Part shown: piece after piece, positions 41,294 through 50,856 of the stretch
Layout: the number at the start of each line of letters is the position of its first letter
How positions within the stretch are numbered: position 1 is the stretch's first letter
Source of the DNA: Oscillospiraceae bacterium
Lineage (GTDB): Bacteria > Bacillota > Clostridia > Oscillospirales > Acutalibacteraceae
Direction of reading: 5' to 3'
DNA length: 64,000 nucleotides
Assembly (NCBI GenBank): GCA_015066005.1
Contig: SVPF01000001.1
Coordinates: 44,997-108,996 of the forward strand
Position numbers and translations under genes: made by a program
Notes under the pieces: generated by a model
Seen by the model: only the letters and a program-made list of their open reading frames with translations
The model's database searches: none
What the model was told of the DNA's origin: nothing

Positions 41294-42379
41294 TTATTCG
41301 CCGTAGTAGCCGCTTTCGGGATGAATATCAATCTTCCAGCCGGTAAGCTTTGCAGCGAGGCGTACATTTTGACCCTTATTGCCAATTGCAAGTGATAACT
41401 GTGCATCGGGTACCTTAACCTTGCATGCCTTGGGGTCTTCGGATAAAATTTCAACCGAAGTAACCTTAGCGGGTGACAATGCTTCGGAAACAAATGCAAC
41501 GGGGTCTTCGCTGTATTTAACAATATCAATCTTTTCGCCGGCAAGCTCTTCAACAATTTTGTTTACACGCTCGCCTCTGGGGCCGATACAAGCACCGATT
41601 GGGTCAATTTCAGGATTAGCTGAATAAACCGCAATCTTTGTACGTGAGCCGGCTTGGCGCGAAACCGACTTAATTTCAATGGTACCGTCAAAAATTTCGG
41701 GTACTTCGGTTTCAAAAAGGCGCTTAACAAGGCCGGGATGTGTACGGGAAAGCATTACGCGTGCGCCGCGTTCGGTTTCCTTAACATCAACAACATAAAC
41801 CTTAATGTGATCACCCTCTGAAAGAACCTCGTCGGGTACCTGTTCTGCCTTGGGAAGTGTTGCATCACTATGGCCAATGGTCAAAATTGCATTGCCTGTA
41901 CGGGGGTCAATTTTCTGAACAACCGCTGTTAAAAGCTCGCGGGTGTGGCTTTGGAATTCAGCCAAGGTGTGTCCTCTTTCAGCTTCACGAACACCCTGAC
42001 GGAAGTTATTCTTTGAATTTTGTGCAACCACACGACCAAACTTTCTGGGGTCAAGCTTAATATCAACAAAGCCGTTTTCAATTGAATTTGTATCAATTGC
42101 GGCGGCATCAGCTTTAGAAATTTCGGTATAAGGGTCCATAACCTCATCAACAACGGTTTTGCGTACTGATACAACAAAAATTTCCTTTTCAACATCAATT
42201 GTACAGGTAACTATTTCGTTTCCGCCATAGTCCTTACGGGCAGCAACAACGATAGCATCTGCAATTTTTTCAGCAATAAATTCCTTGGGAATTCCTCTTT
42301 CCTCTTCCATAAGCTTTAATGCTTCAAAAAATTCAGCATAATTTACTTCATCTTTTTTAACCTTTTTTGCTCTTGCCAT
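41294..42379 (-). CDS. nusA: Transcription termination/antitermination protein NusA
   Basis: S1/KH signatures 'VKVYVVDVKETERGARVMLSRTHPGLVKRLFETEVPEI', 'DPIGACIGPRGERVNKIVEELAGEKIDIVKYSEDP'. Confidence 0.97.
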   Translation of the reverse strand: MARAKKVKKDEVNYAEFFEALKLMEEERGIPKEFIAEKIADAIVVAARKDYGGNEIVTCTIDVEKEIFVVSVRKTVVDEVMDPYTEISKADAAAIDTNSIENGFVDIKLDPRKFGRVVAQNSKNNFRQGVREAERGHTLAEFQSHTRELLTAVVQKIDPRTGNAILTIGHSDATLPKAEQVPDEVLSEGDHIKVYVVDVKETERGARVMLSRTHPGLVKRLFETEVPEIFDGTIEIKSVSRQAGSRTKIAVYSANPEIDPIGACIGPRGERVNKIVEELAGEKIDIVKYSEDPVAFVSEALSPAKVTSVEILSEDPKACKVKVPDAQLSLAIGNKGQNVRLAAKLTGWKIDIHPESGYYGE

Positions 42380-42415
42380 TTTTCCAAATTCCTCCATTAA
42401 AATATTTTAAGCTTT

Positions 42416-42868
42416 TTAATCAAAATAACATACGTTTGCCTTGGAAATTTCTTTAAGCGTAAATTCATAAAGCTTGCCGTCAACGTCCAAAACCACATTT
42501 TCGTCAAAGTCTTGCAGTATTCCCACAAATTCCTTAACGCCGTCCAATGCCTTGTAAAGCTTTACCTTAATTTTTTCACCCTGCATTGCTTTAAAGTGAA
42601 CGGGGCGGGTAAGCTCGCGTTCAAACCCGCAGGAGCATACCTCAAGATAATAGGACTTATCGATTGGGTCGGCCTCATCAATAACGGGGTCAATAGCGTG
42701 GGAAACATTAGTGCAGTCATCAATATTGATGCCGCCCTGCTTGTCAATAAAAACCCTTAAATACCAGGATGCGCCCTCCTTTAAAAAGCGAACATCCCAA
42801 AGGGTTACTCCCTGAGCCTCAACCGTGTCTTTAATAAGGTCGTAAACTCTTTCAGCAGCACTTGCCAT
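42416..42868 (-). CDS. rimP: Ribosome maturation factor RimP
   Basis: 'LRVFIDKQGGINIDDCTNVSHAIDPVIDEADPIDKSYYLEVCSCGFERELTRP'. Confidence 0.95.
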   Translation of the reverse strand: MASAAERVYDLIKDTVEAQGVTLWDVRFLKEGASWYLRVFIDKQGGINIDDCTNVSHAIDPVIDEADPIDKSYYLEVCSCGFERELTRPVHFKAMQGEKIKVKLYKALDGVKEFVGILQDFDENVVLDVDGKLYEFTLKEISKANVCYFD

Positions 42869-42890
42869 AAATTCATCTCCTTGCAAAACA

Positions 42891-42927
42891 AAAGTGAGCG
42901 GCTGTCAGCCACTCACCTTTCTTTAAG
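42891..42927 (-). terminator. Possible intrinsic terminator upstream of rimP
   Basis: Hairpin GTGAGCGGCTG/CAGCCACTCAC between the rimP start and the pseudokinase stop; direction not certain. Confidence 0.5.
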
Positions 42928-42977
42928 ATATTACAAACGAATTATAACACAAACTTTTAATAAAATCAAGTATTATT

Positions 42978-44624
42978 TTAATAATAATAGTCATCGCCCT
43001 CGTAGGTGTTTATATAAATCTTTATACCGATTTCGGCATTAACCTTTTCACCTGCAGCGGGATACTGTTCAATAATTTGCTCGGGTGCAAAATCCTCATC
43101 ATACTTTTCAAGCACCTCAATATTTGCATACAGGAAGCCCGCCTTTAAAAGCTCAAGCTTAGCCTCCTGCTCGGTCATATTAAGAACGCTCGGCATTTTG
43201 AAATCCTTAGGGCCAAGGCTTATAACAATTTCAATTTCAGTATCCTTCTTAACGCTTGAGCCCTTGATAACCGACTGACTGCAAACCGTGCCGCGTGGCT
43301 GTGTTGAATATTCCTTACCCTTAATTACGAAAACAAAGTGCTCGTTTTCTTCATTTTCAATAATGGAAGAATAATATTCGCCAACATAGTCAGGCACAAG
43401 GTAAAGCTTTTCGGGGTCAACGTCCCCGCTGGTATTTTCGCTCGAATTGTCAATGACAGGTGTGCTGGTTGAGGAATTATCCGGCTGGGGATTTTTATTA
43501 CCGAAAATATCATCACGGAAAACGGTAAATATTAAAATTATAGCCAAAAGCAGCATAAAAATTGCGGTAACAATTGTTGTGACAAGCACAACCTTGCCGC
43601 TACCCGATTTTTTCTTTTCAGCAGTCTTACCTTTTTTGTCAGCCACAACAACAGCCGCACCGGGAATTTCACCGTAAACCAACTGGTTTTTAAGTGCTTC
43701 CATATCGGGTGTTCGGTCCTGCGGTCTTACCTGCAAAGCATTAGCTAAAGAGGAAAGCACCTGACGGGGCAGTTCTTCAGCAAACTTTGAGGGAATTGAC
43801 ATAGCATCATTTTCAAGGCGTGCGGTTGCTTTTGCGGGAAGTGTACCGATAAGAACATTGAAAAGTGTTGCACAAAAACCGTAAACGTCGGTATGTGGAC
43901 CAACACGAAACTCCTCTTCGGTTTTATACTGCTCTGCAGCGGCAAAGCCGTCTAAAACCTCATACTGAATTTCATCATTTTCAAAGCGAAGCTTGTTTAT
44001 AGAATAGCCTGTTAAACGAAGCTTACCGTCGCGGCCAACTATAACCGTATCGGTAGAGATTCCTTTATGGACAATGCCAAGGTCATGCATACCCTTAATA
44101 GTGTCAATAAGCGGCAAGAACAAGGCGCGTGCCTGCTCCCACTTTAATGTGCCGCCGTTGCGGGACAAAAATGTGCTTAAGGTAATGCCCTGAACATTTT
44201 GCATAACCGAAAAGGCTGTGCCGTTTTCTTCAAAAACCTCAACTACAGGAATTAAGGAAGGAAGGTCACTGCCCTTAATGGCCTTATTGATTTCCAAAAA
44301 TTCCAAAAGGCCTTCATTAAAGGTGTATTCCTTACCCTTAAGCATTGAAACGGTTTTATCGGGATTACGCTTTGCAACACCCGCAGGAAAATATTCACGA
44401 ATTTGAACAATTGCATCGTTTGCGGTATCCCAGCCGATATAGTCAATGCCTTCACCGTTAGAAGAAAGTACCCTTCCCACAACAAAACGGTCACCAAGCA
44501 TTGTTTTAATCGGAACTGCATTTTTCGGGTTTTTGGTCTTAGAATCGAAACCGCAGATCGGGCAAACCTGCTCGCCGCCGTTATCATTCATACAGCCCAT
44601 ACAAAGTCTGTCGGTGCTTATCAT
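42978..44624 (-). CDS. Zinc-ribbon protein-kinase-like protein with PASTA domains; predicted pseudokinase
   Basis: 'CMGCMNDNGGEQVCPICG' zinc ribbon; kinase-like fold with degenerate catalytic motifs; TM; C-terminal PASTA-like repeats 'MPSVLNMTEQEAKLELLKAGF'. Confidence 0.88.
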   Translation of the reverse strand: MISTDRLCMGCMNDNGGEQVCPICGFDSKTKNPKNAVPIKTMLGDRFVVGRVLSSNGEGIDYIGWDTANDAIVQIREYFPAGVAKRNPDKTVSMLKGKEYTFNEGLLEFLEINKAIKGSDLPSLIPVVEVFEENGTAFSVMQNVQGITLSTFLSRNGGTLKWEQARALFLPLIDTIKGMHDLGIVHKGISTDTVIVGRDGKLRLTGYSINKLRFENDEIQYEVLDGFAAAEQYKTEEEFRVGPHTDVYGFCATLFNVLIGTLPAKATARLENDAMSIPSKFAEELPRQVLSSLANALQVRPQDRTPDMEALKNQLVYGEIPGAAVVVADKKGKTAEKKKSGSGKVVLVTTIVTAIFMLLLAIILIFTVFRDDIFGNKNPQPDNSSTSTPVIDNSSENTSGDVDPEKLYLVPDYVGEYYSSIIENEENEHFVFVIKGKEYSTQPRGTVCSQSVIKGSSVKKDTEIEIVISLGPKDFKMPSVLNMTEQEAKLELLKAGFLYANIEVLEKYDEDFAPEQIIEQYPAAGEKVNAEIGIKIYINTYEGDDYYY

Positions 44625-44678
44625 AAACAACCTCCGGAAAAATAAAATTTATTAACTCTTTTTATTATAACATATTTG

Positions 44679-45389
44679 TCAAGTCGTGGCATCATTTTCG
44701 ACCTTTTTACTGCCGGGAGGTATTGCAAGCATACCCCTGAAAACACAGGTGTGGTGGGGTGTAATTACCCTATCCTCGTGAAGTGAGCCGAAATACCAAT
44801 GCTTAAACTGACAAGCCGAGCCGATTTCCTGAAAATAGCCGTTAAGCTTATTGATACGGTCAGTATTACCGTGCCGCAAAAGAATTGCGCTTTTAACAAG
44901 TGCGGGGGGCTCGTGGGTTATAAAATAGTCAACCTTACAGCCAACCTCATCCAAAGCCCTGGCGCCCTGCGCCATTTCCAAAGCGGTAGGCTCCTCATCG
45001 CTCCACCACATACCCTGCTCGCGTCGCATTTCACGGTCGGTGCTCTCCCCTCCTCCAAAGGTGAAGAAGGTGTTGCCCTCTAAATTAAAAATCTGGCCGC
45101 GCATAAGGTGAATTAAATTGCCTTTTATACGGTGCACCATACCGCCGTGCCAATAGGTTACACGGGAACGGTTAATGCGATCAAGGTTGTCGTGTGTGCC
45201 GTCAATAAAAGCGGTTACAAAACGTCGTGAGGCAAGGTAGTCAATAACCTCGCGTTCGGTCTTGTCGCCCGAAAATATGTAGCCAAAATCACCGCAAACC
45301 AAAAGCACGTCACCGCTTTTCAGCTTCCTGAAATTTTTGTCATAAAGGCGTTCAAGCTCGCCGTGCATATCCCCCGTCACATAAACCAT
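44679..45389 (-). CDS. Calcineurin-like metallophosphoesterase
   Basis: 'MVYVTGDMHGELERL', 'LLVCGDFGYIF', 'FITHEPP'. Confidence 0.9.
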   Translation of the reverse strand: MVYVTGDMHGELERLYDKNFRKLKSGDVLLVCGDFGYIFSGDKTEREVIDYLASRRFVTAFIDGTHDNLDRINRSRVTYWHGGMVHRIKGNLIHLMRGQIFNLEGNTFFTFGGGESTDREMRREQGMWWSDEEPTALEMAQGARALDEVGCKVDYFITHEPPALVKSAILLRHGNTDRINKLNGYFQEIGSACQFKHWYFGSLHEDRVITPHHTCVFRGMLAIPPGSKKVENDATT

Positions 45390-45493
45390 ACCGTATCACC
45401 TCTTTTTTAAAAATAACACTTTATTTTTAGCGAAAATATTGGTATAATGAATTTATACATAAAACATTATACAACATTACGAGGTAAATTTCT

Positions 45494-46837
45494 ATGCCTA
45501 AAAAGCTTTTTTCCATATTTTTTATATGTTTTTTAATAATAACATCGGTTTTTGTGCCTATTTCAGCCTCGGCTTATGAGGTTACCAGCTTTGAAATTAC
45601 CGCAGAAGCAGGTATGCTGATTTCGCTTGACACGGGTGAGGTGCTTTGGGAAAAGAACCCTGACAAAAAAATGTACCCTGCATCCATTACCAAAATTATG
45701 ACCGCCATTTTAATGGTTGAAAGTGATTTGTGGAACCCTGAAGCCAAGGTTACCCTTACAAAAGCCGCACTTGATAAAACCCTTGGTACAGGCCTTGCGG
45801 TTTCGCTTTTAAAAGAGGGGGAGGAATTTACCCAGCTTGACCTGTTATATATGGTGCTTTTATCATCCTTTGGTGACTGCGCATATCTTGCGGCCGACGT
45901 TTACGGAGGAAGCCTTGAGGGCTTTGTTGAAATGATGAACGAAAAGGCGAAGGAGCTTGGTCTTAACGGCACCCATTACTCTAACCCCGTTGGTCTTCAC
46001 GAGGAGGAAACCTACACCACCGCACGCGACACATATAATCTTTGTGTTTACGCAAAAAAACACGATATTATAACCGAAATATGCGGTAAATCACGCTATA
46101 AGCTGGTTACCACCAAGGGTACCACCCGCACCCTTTCAACCACTAATTTCTTATTGGACCAAACAACAAATTATTACTATCAATACGCATCGGGCTTTAA
46201 AACAGGCTACACAGGTGCCGCGGGCCGTTGCCTTGTAAGTACAGCCAGCCACAATGGCTACAATTATATGTGCATTTTACTTAAATGCCCAAACAGGCCA
46301 AATATAAAGCGTTACGAATTTGTTGAAAGCCGTGAATTATACCGTTGGGCATTTAACAACTTTTCGTTTAGGGAAATTGCAAAATCCAATGAGCCGGTTT
46401 GCGAAATACCTGTAGAAATGTCCCTTGAAACCGACTTTTTACCACTTTATTTTGAAAAGCCTTTTATTTCGGTTTTACCAAACGAAGCCGATGATTCAAC
46501 CATAATTATTAAAACCTACTTTGAAAACGAAACCGCCGTTGCACCGATTAAAAAAGGTGATGTGCTGGGCTATGCAGAGGTTGTGTATGCCGAAAAGGTT
46601 ATTGGCACGGTGGATTTAATTGCAGGTCAGGATGTTAAGGTTAGCGGACTTTTACAGTTTTGGGAGCTTGTAAAGGATATTTTTACAAGCAAATATATGA
46701 AGGCTGTTTACATTATTATTGCCGCTGTTATAGTGGGCTTTATCTTGGTTATGATAAAGCTTAACTGGCCCCGCAAAAGAAGAAAAGTAAAATATATTCC
46801 CTATAAGGAAAGAGATTTAAATAATGACAAGGATTAA
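45494..46837 (+). CDS. D-alanyl-D-alanine carboxypeptidase (serine-type)
   Basis: 'ASITKIMTAILMVE' SxxK; 'KTGYTGAAGRCLV' KTG motif; C-terminal TM. Confidence 0.95.
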   Translation: MPKKLFSIFFICFLIITSVFVPISASAYEVTSFEITAEAGMLISLDTGEVLWEKNPDKKMYPASITKIMTAILMVESDLWNPEAKVTLTKAALDKTLGTGLAVSLLKEGEEFTQLDLLYMVLLSSFGDCAYLAADVYGGSLEGFVEMMNEKAKELGLNGTHYSNPVGLHEEETYTTARDTYNLCVYAKKHDIITEICGKSRYKLVTTKGTTRTLSTTNFLLDQTTNYYYQYASGFKTGYTGAAGRCLVSTASHNGYNYMCILLKCPNRPNIKRYEFVESRELYRWAFNNFSFREIAKSNEPVCEIPVEMSLETDFLPLYFEKPFISVLPNEADDSTIIIKTYFENETAVAPIKKGDVLGYAEVVYAEKVIGTVDLIAGQDVKVSGLLQFWELVKDIFTSKYMKAVYIIIAAVIVGFILVMIKLNWPRKRRKVKYIPYKERDLNNDKD

Positions 46838-47423
46838 ATTTTTAGCATTTTTAATTTGTAGTTGTTTGCTTTTTAGTCTTTGTGGCTGCAAAAGCGGACT
46901 TCCCTATGAAAAAGATGAAAAGCTTTACGGCACTCATACCGCCGTTATGACCGTTAAGGACTTTGGCGAGGTTAAAATTGAGCTTTACGGCGATATTGCA
47001 CCCGTAACGGTTGCAAATTTTGTAAGGCTTGTAAAGGACGGCTTTTATAACGGCTTAACCTTTCACCGCGCAATTGAAGGGTATATGATACAAGGCGGCG
47101 ACCCCAACGGTGACGGCACAGGCAACAGTAATCCCCGCATTTACGGTGAATTTAAAAGCAACCGCTTTGAAAATACCCTTTCCCACACCCGCGGTGTTAT
47201 ATCAATGGCGCGCTCGCGTGATTATAACAGCGCTTCCTGTCAGTTTTTTATAATGGTGGGTGATGAAACCCGCCTTGACGGCGACTATGCCGCTTTCGGT
47301 AAGGTTATTGAGGGTATGGATGTAATTGATGCTGCCTTGGCTTCAATTAAAACCGTTGGTTCAAACGGTGAGGTTGCCCCAAAGGACCAACCCGTTATTG
47401 AAAAAATTGAAATGTCAGAATAA
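46824..47423 (+). CDS. Cyclophilin-type peptidyl-prolyl isomerase lipoprotein
   Basis: Lipobox 'LCGCK'; 'VANFVRLVKDGFYNGLTFHRAIEGYMIQGGDPNGDGTG'. Confidence 0.96.
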   Translation: MTRIKFLAFLICSCLLFSLCGCKSGLPYEKDEKLYGTHTAVMTVKDFGEVKIELYGDIAPVTVANFVRLVKDGFYNGLTFHRAIEGYMIQGGDPNGDGTGNSNPRIYGEFKSNRFENTLSHTRGVISMARSRDYNSASCQFFIMVGDETRLDGDYAAFGKVIEGMDVIDAALASIKTVGSNGEVAPKDQPVIEKIEMSE

Positions 47424-47427
47424 AGTT

Positions 47428-47460
47428 AAAGACCAACCAAAACGGTTGGTCTTTAGTTTT
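47428..47460. terminator. Bidirectional intrinsic terminator
   Basis: AAAGACCAACC-aaaac-GGTTGGTCTTT. Confidence 0.85.
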
Positions 47461-47698
47461 ATAATTCCTTAATGCTTACGCTGTTTGTTAAAAGGTCGGT
47501 ATATTGAAGTGTATAGCTTTTCGGGTTTTCTACACCAAATTCCTCCACCCTGAAAACATGCGGATAAACACCCCTTATAATTGCGGGCGTGTCGCTTAAA
47601 TAAATGCGAGGGTGCGAAAGGGTAATGGTAATGTGAATTTGGTGGTTTTCTTTAAAAAGCTGGTTAATGCGAGCCTTTATTTTTTCAATTGCGGTCAT
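47459..47698 (-). CDS. Veg family protein
   Basis: 'RGVYPHVFRVEEFGVENPKSYTLQYTDLLTNSVSIKEL' resembles the C-terminal half of Veg. Confidence 0.8.
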   Translation of the reverse strand: MTAIEKIKARINQLFKENHQIHITITLSHPRIYLSDTPAIIRGVYPHVFRVEEFGVENPKSYTLQYTDLLTNSVSIKEL

Positions 47699-47830
47699 AA
47701 AAAATATCCTCCGGTTTATGTTTTGACAGAGAGATGTCCAAACGCTAACCGTTACTTAAGGATATAGCCTTTATGTTATATCCGCTTCGAAGCACTCCCG
47801 TGGCAGTCACCTGACTACATACCAATTATA
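47699..47830 (-). promoter_or_regulatory. Promoter and structured 5' leader of the veg-like gene
   Basis: Extended -10 TGCTATAAT just upstream of ATGTAGTCAGGTGACTGCCACGGGAGTGCTTCGAAGC...GGATATAACATAAAGGCTATATCC, with several consecutive hairpins before the SD (CCGGAGG). Confidence 0.5.
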
Positions 47831-47943
47831 GCATAAATTTTTAAAAAAATCACGCAAAAATTTTCATAAATATTTAGTTAAATTATATCCGTGCCGCAGG
47901 CACACCTCACCTTTTCACTCTTCACTATTACTTTTTACTTAAA

Positions 47944-47974
47944 ACAAAAAGCACCCCGAAAGGTGCTTTTTCGT
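47944..47974 (-). terminator. Intrinsic terminator of thrS
   Basis: AAAAAGCACC-ccgaaa-GGTGCTTTTT. Confidence 0.85.
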
Positions 47975-49917
47975 TATTTAATTACCTTTGTTTCAATGTC
48001 GTTTACTGCCATTTCAATAAACTGTGCTAAAGGCATTGCGCCAAGGTCGCCGTTTTCGCCACGCTGGCGAACAGCAACTGCGCCTGCTTCTACCTCGCTG
48101 TCACCGATGACAAGCATATAAGGTACCTTTTGAAGTCTTGCTTCACGAATCTTATAACCGATTTTTTCGTTTCTGTCGTCAAGCTCTACACGCATACCCT
48201 TTGCTTCAAGCTGTTTTTTAACATCGTAAGCGTAATCAAAATGTCTGTCAGCAATGGGTAAAATTTTAACCTGTGTGGGAGCAAGCCACATTGGGAATGC
48301 ACCCGCATATTTTTCAATAAGAAGAGCAAGTGTTCTTTCATAGCAACCGATAGAGGTGCGGTGAATGATATAAGGATTCTTCTTTTGGCCGTCACGGTCA
48401 ACGTATTCCATACCAAATTTTTCAGCAAGCATTTGGTCAATTTGAATGGTGATAAGAGTATCTTCCTTACCGTAAACATTCTTAATTTGAATATCAAGCT
48501 TAGGACCGTAGAATGCGGCCTCGCCAATACCCACCTTGTAAGGAATTTCGAGGTGGTCAAGAATTTTACCCATCATATCCTGTGCTTCGGCCCATTGCTC
48601 AGGTGTGCCGATATATTTTTCCTTATCATTGGGGTCCCACTGTGAGAAGCGGTAAGAAACATCCTCATAAAGACCTAAGGTCTTAAGCATATAAATTGCA
48701 AGCTCCAAGCTGCCACGGAATTCGTCCTCTAACTGTTCGGGGGTGCAGATTAAATGACCTTCGGAAATGGTAAACTGACGAACGCGGATAAGGCCATGCA
48801 TTTCGCCCGATTCTTCATTTCTGAAAAGTGTTGAGGTTTCACCATAACGCAAGGGCAAATCACGGTAAGAACGCGCGCGGTTTAAATATGCTTGGTATTG
48901 GAAGGGGCAGGTCATAGGACGAAGCGCAAAGCATTCCTTGGTTTCATCAGTCGGGTCGCCCAAAACAAACATACCGTCTAAATAATGGTCCCAGTGGCCT
49001 GAAATTTTGTAAAGGTCGCTCTTAGCCATAAGCGGAGTTTTAGTTCTAAGCCAGCCTCTTCTTTCTTCCTCATCCTCAACAAAGCGCTGTAAAATTTGAA
49101 GAATTTTTGTGCCCTTTGGAAGCATTATGGGAAGACCCTGACCAATGCAGTCAACAGTTGTAAAAATTTCAAGCTCGCGACCTAATTTATTGTGATCACG
49201 CTTTTTAGCCTCTTCAAGCATTGTAAGGTGTGCTTCCAATTCACTTGCCTTCGGGAAAGCGGTACCGTAAACACGGCAAAGCATCTTTTTAGAGGAGTCA
49301 CCTCTCCAATAAGCGCCGGTAGCTGAAGTGAGCTTAAACGCCTTAACAGCACCTGTGCTCATAAGATGAGCACCTGCGCATAAATCAGTAAAATCACCCT
49401 GCGCATAAAAGCTGATTTCCTCACCGTCGGGAATACCCTCTGCCAATTCCACCTTATAAGGCTCACCTTCAGCAGTAAATTTCGCAACTGCTTCGGCTTT
49501 GGGAAGCGCAAAACGGGTAAGCTCCAAATCCTCCTTAACGATTTTTTTCATTTCCTCTTCAATTTTCTTTAAATCGTCGGGGGTAAACTTTTCATCAATG
49601 TCAAAATCATAATAAAAGCCGTCATCAACTGCAGGACCAATAGCAAGCTTCGCAGCGGGATAAAGGCGCTTTACAGCCTGCGCCATAATATGAGAAGCGG
49701 TATGACGGAAGGTCCAGCGACCGTATTCATCCTCGAAGGTGAGAAGCTCAAGTGTGTCGCCATCCTTCAAAACGGTGCGTAAATCGCAGTTTTCACCGTT
49801 AATTCTGGCAGCGCAAACATTCTTGTAAAAGCCGCCCCCAAAGGACTTTGCCACTTCAAAAGCGTTAATACCGTCGTTAAATTCCTTAACAGTATCCCTT
49901 AAAGTAACCTTAATCAT
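47974..49917 (-). CDS. thrS: Threonine--tRNA ligase
   Basis: 'MIKVTLRDTVKEF', 'RHTASHIMAQAVKRLYPAAKLAIGPAVDDGFYYDFD'; T-box upstream. Confidence 0.99.
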   Translation of the reverse strand: MIKVTLRDTVKEFNDGINAFEVAKSFGGGFYKNVCAARINGENCDLRTVLKDGDTLELLTFEDEYGRWTFRHTASHIMAQAVKRLYPAAKLAIGPAVDDGFYYDFDIDEKFTPDDLKKIEEEMKKIVKEDLELTRFALPKAEAVAKFTAEGEPYKVELAEGIPDGEEISFYAQGDFTDLCAGAHLMSTGAVKAFKLTSATGAYWRGDSSKKMLCRVYGTAFPKASELEAHLTMLEEAKKRDHNKLGRELEIFTTVDCIGQGLPIMLPKGTKILQILQRFVEDEEERRGWLRTKTPLMAKSDLYKISGHWDHYLDGMFVLGDPTDETKECFALRPMTCPFQYQAYLNRARSYRDLPLRYGETSTLFRNEESGEMHGLIRVRQFTISEGHLICTPEQLEDEFRGSLELAIYMLKTLGLYEDVSYRFSQWDPNDKEKYIGTPEQWAEAQDMMGKILDHLEIPYKVGIGEAAFYGPKLDIQIKNVYGKEDTLITIQIDQMLAEKFGMEYVDRDGQKKNPYIIHRTSIGCYERTLALLIEKYAGAFPMWLAPTQVKILPIADRHFDYAYDVKKQLEAKGMRVELDDRNEKIGYKIREARLQKVPYMLVIGDSEVEAGAVAVRQRGENGDLGAMPLAQFIEMAVNDIETKVIK

Positions 49918-49929
49918 TTTAATTCCTCC

Positions 49930-50173
49930 TAAAAAACAAAAAAACTCCGTCCCTAATAAAAGGGACGAAGCATAATTTCTCCGCGGTTCCACCCAAATTC
50001 CGAAAAATCGGCACTTAAAATACCCTTAACGCAGGCTAAACGGTACGGGTTTTTGACCCCCGCACAGCTCAAAGGCGGTTTCACTTAAAGTCGGTTTAGT
50101 GGGCTTGCAGCCGGTGACCCACATTCTCTTAAAACTTCACATTTAAGCTAATGTCCTTATCAATGCTTTTCTA
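49930..50173 (-). ncRNA. T-box leader of thrS
   Basis: Minus strand contains TGGGTGGAACCGCGG (49981-49995) followed by terminator CGTCCC-ttttatta-GGGACG-GAGTTTTTTT (49941-49967). Confidence 0.95.
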
Positions 50174-50179
50174 AAAGTA

Positions 50180-50208
50180 ATAATACAACTTTATTTTATA
50201 TGTGTCAA
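50180..50208 (-). promoter_or_regulatory. SigA-type promoter of the thrS T-box transcript
   Basis: TTGACA-N17-TATTAT on the minus strand. Confidence 0.85.
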
Positions 50209-50263
50209 GTGTTTTTTGCTTGAATATAAGGCATATATATGTTAAAATACTGTCGGTGATTAA

Positions 50264-50854
50264 ATGATTTTTTCTAAAAAACCCACTTTCCAGTGGCTTG
50301 TGGTTGGCCTTGGTAACCCGGGGCTTCAGTATGAATGCACCCGCCACAATGTAGGCTTTATGACTGCCGACCTTTTTATGAAGGAAAACGGCGGTAACTT
50401 TAATAAGCACAAGTTTGATGCCGTTTTTGGTGAATGCAGTATTGGCAAAAGCCGTGTGCTTGTTGCAAAGCCCCAAACCTATATGAACAATTCGGGCCGT
50501 GCTGTTACCCAAATTGCCGCTTTTTACAAAATTCCGCTTGATAAAATTATTATTATTTTTGACGATATTTCGCTTGATGTCGGCAAAATTAGAATGAGGC
50601 GGAACGGCAGTCACGGCGGTCACAACGGTATGAAGGATATTATTGAGCTTTTCGGCAACAGTAATATTGCCCGAATTAAAATTGGCGTTGGGCAAAAGCC
50701 CCACCCCGATTATAATTTGGCCGACTGGGTGCTTTCAAAATTTCCTGACAGCGATAAGGAAAATCTTGAAGCCGCCCTGCTTAAAGCCACCAAAGCCGCT
50801 AAAGAAATTATTACAAAGGGTATTGATTCAGCAATGAATAAATACAACAACTGA
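50264..50854 (+). CDS. pth: Peptidyl-tRNA hydrolase
   Basis: 'LVVGLGNPGLQYECTRHNVGFM', 'KPQTYMNNSGRAV'. Confidence 0.97.
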   Translation: MIFSKKPTFQWLVVGLGNPGLQYECTRHNVGFMTADLFMKENGGNFNKHKFDAVFGECSIGKSRVLVAKPQTYMNNSGRAVTQIAAFYKIPLDKIIIIFDDISLDVGKIRMRRNGSHGGHNGMKDIIELFGNSNIARIKIGVGQKPHPDYNLADWVLSKFPDSDKENLEAALLKATKAAKEIITKGIDSAMNKYNN

Positions 50855-50856
50855 AA

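Noticed and set aside
47870-47940. Possible fourth member of the TIR element family (AAATTATATCCGTGCCGCAGGCAC)
   Set aside because: Only one weak end is visible and no opposite TIR was found; may be a decayed unrelated repeat.
50171-50704. 177-aa minus-strand ORF
   Set aside because: Shadow of pth.
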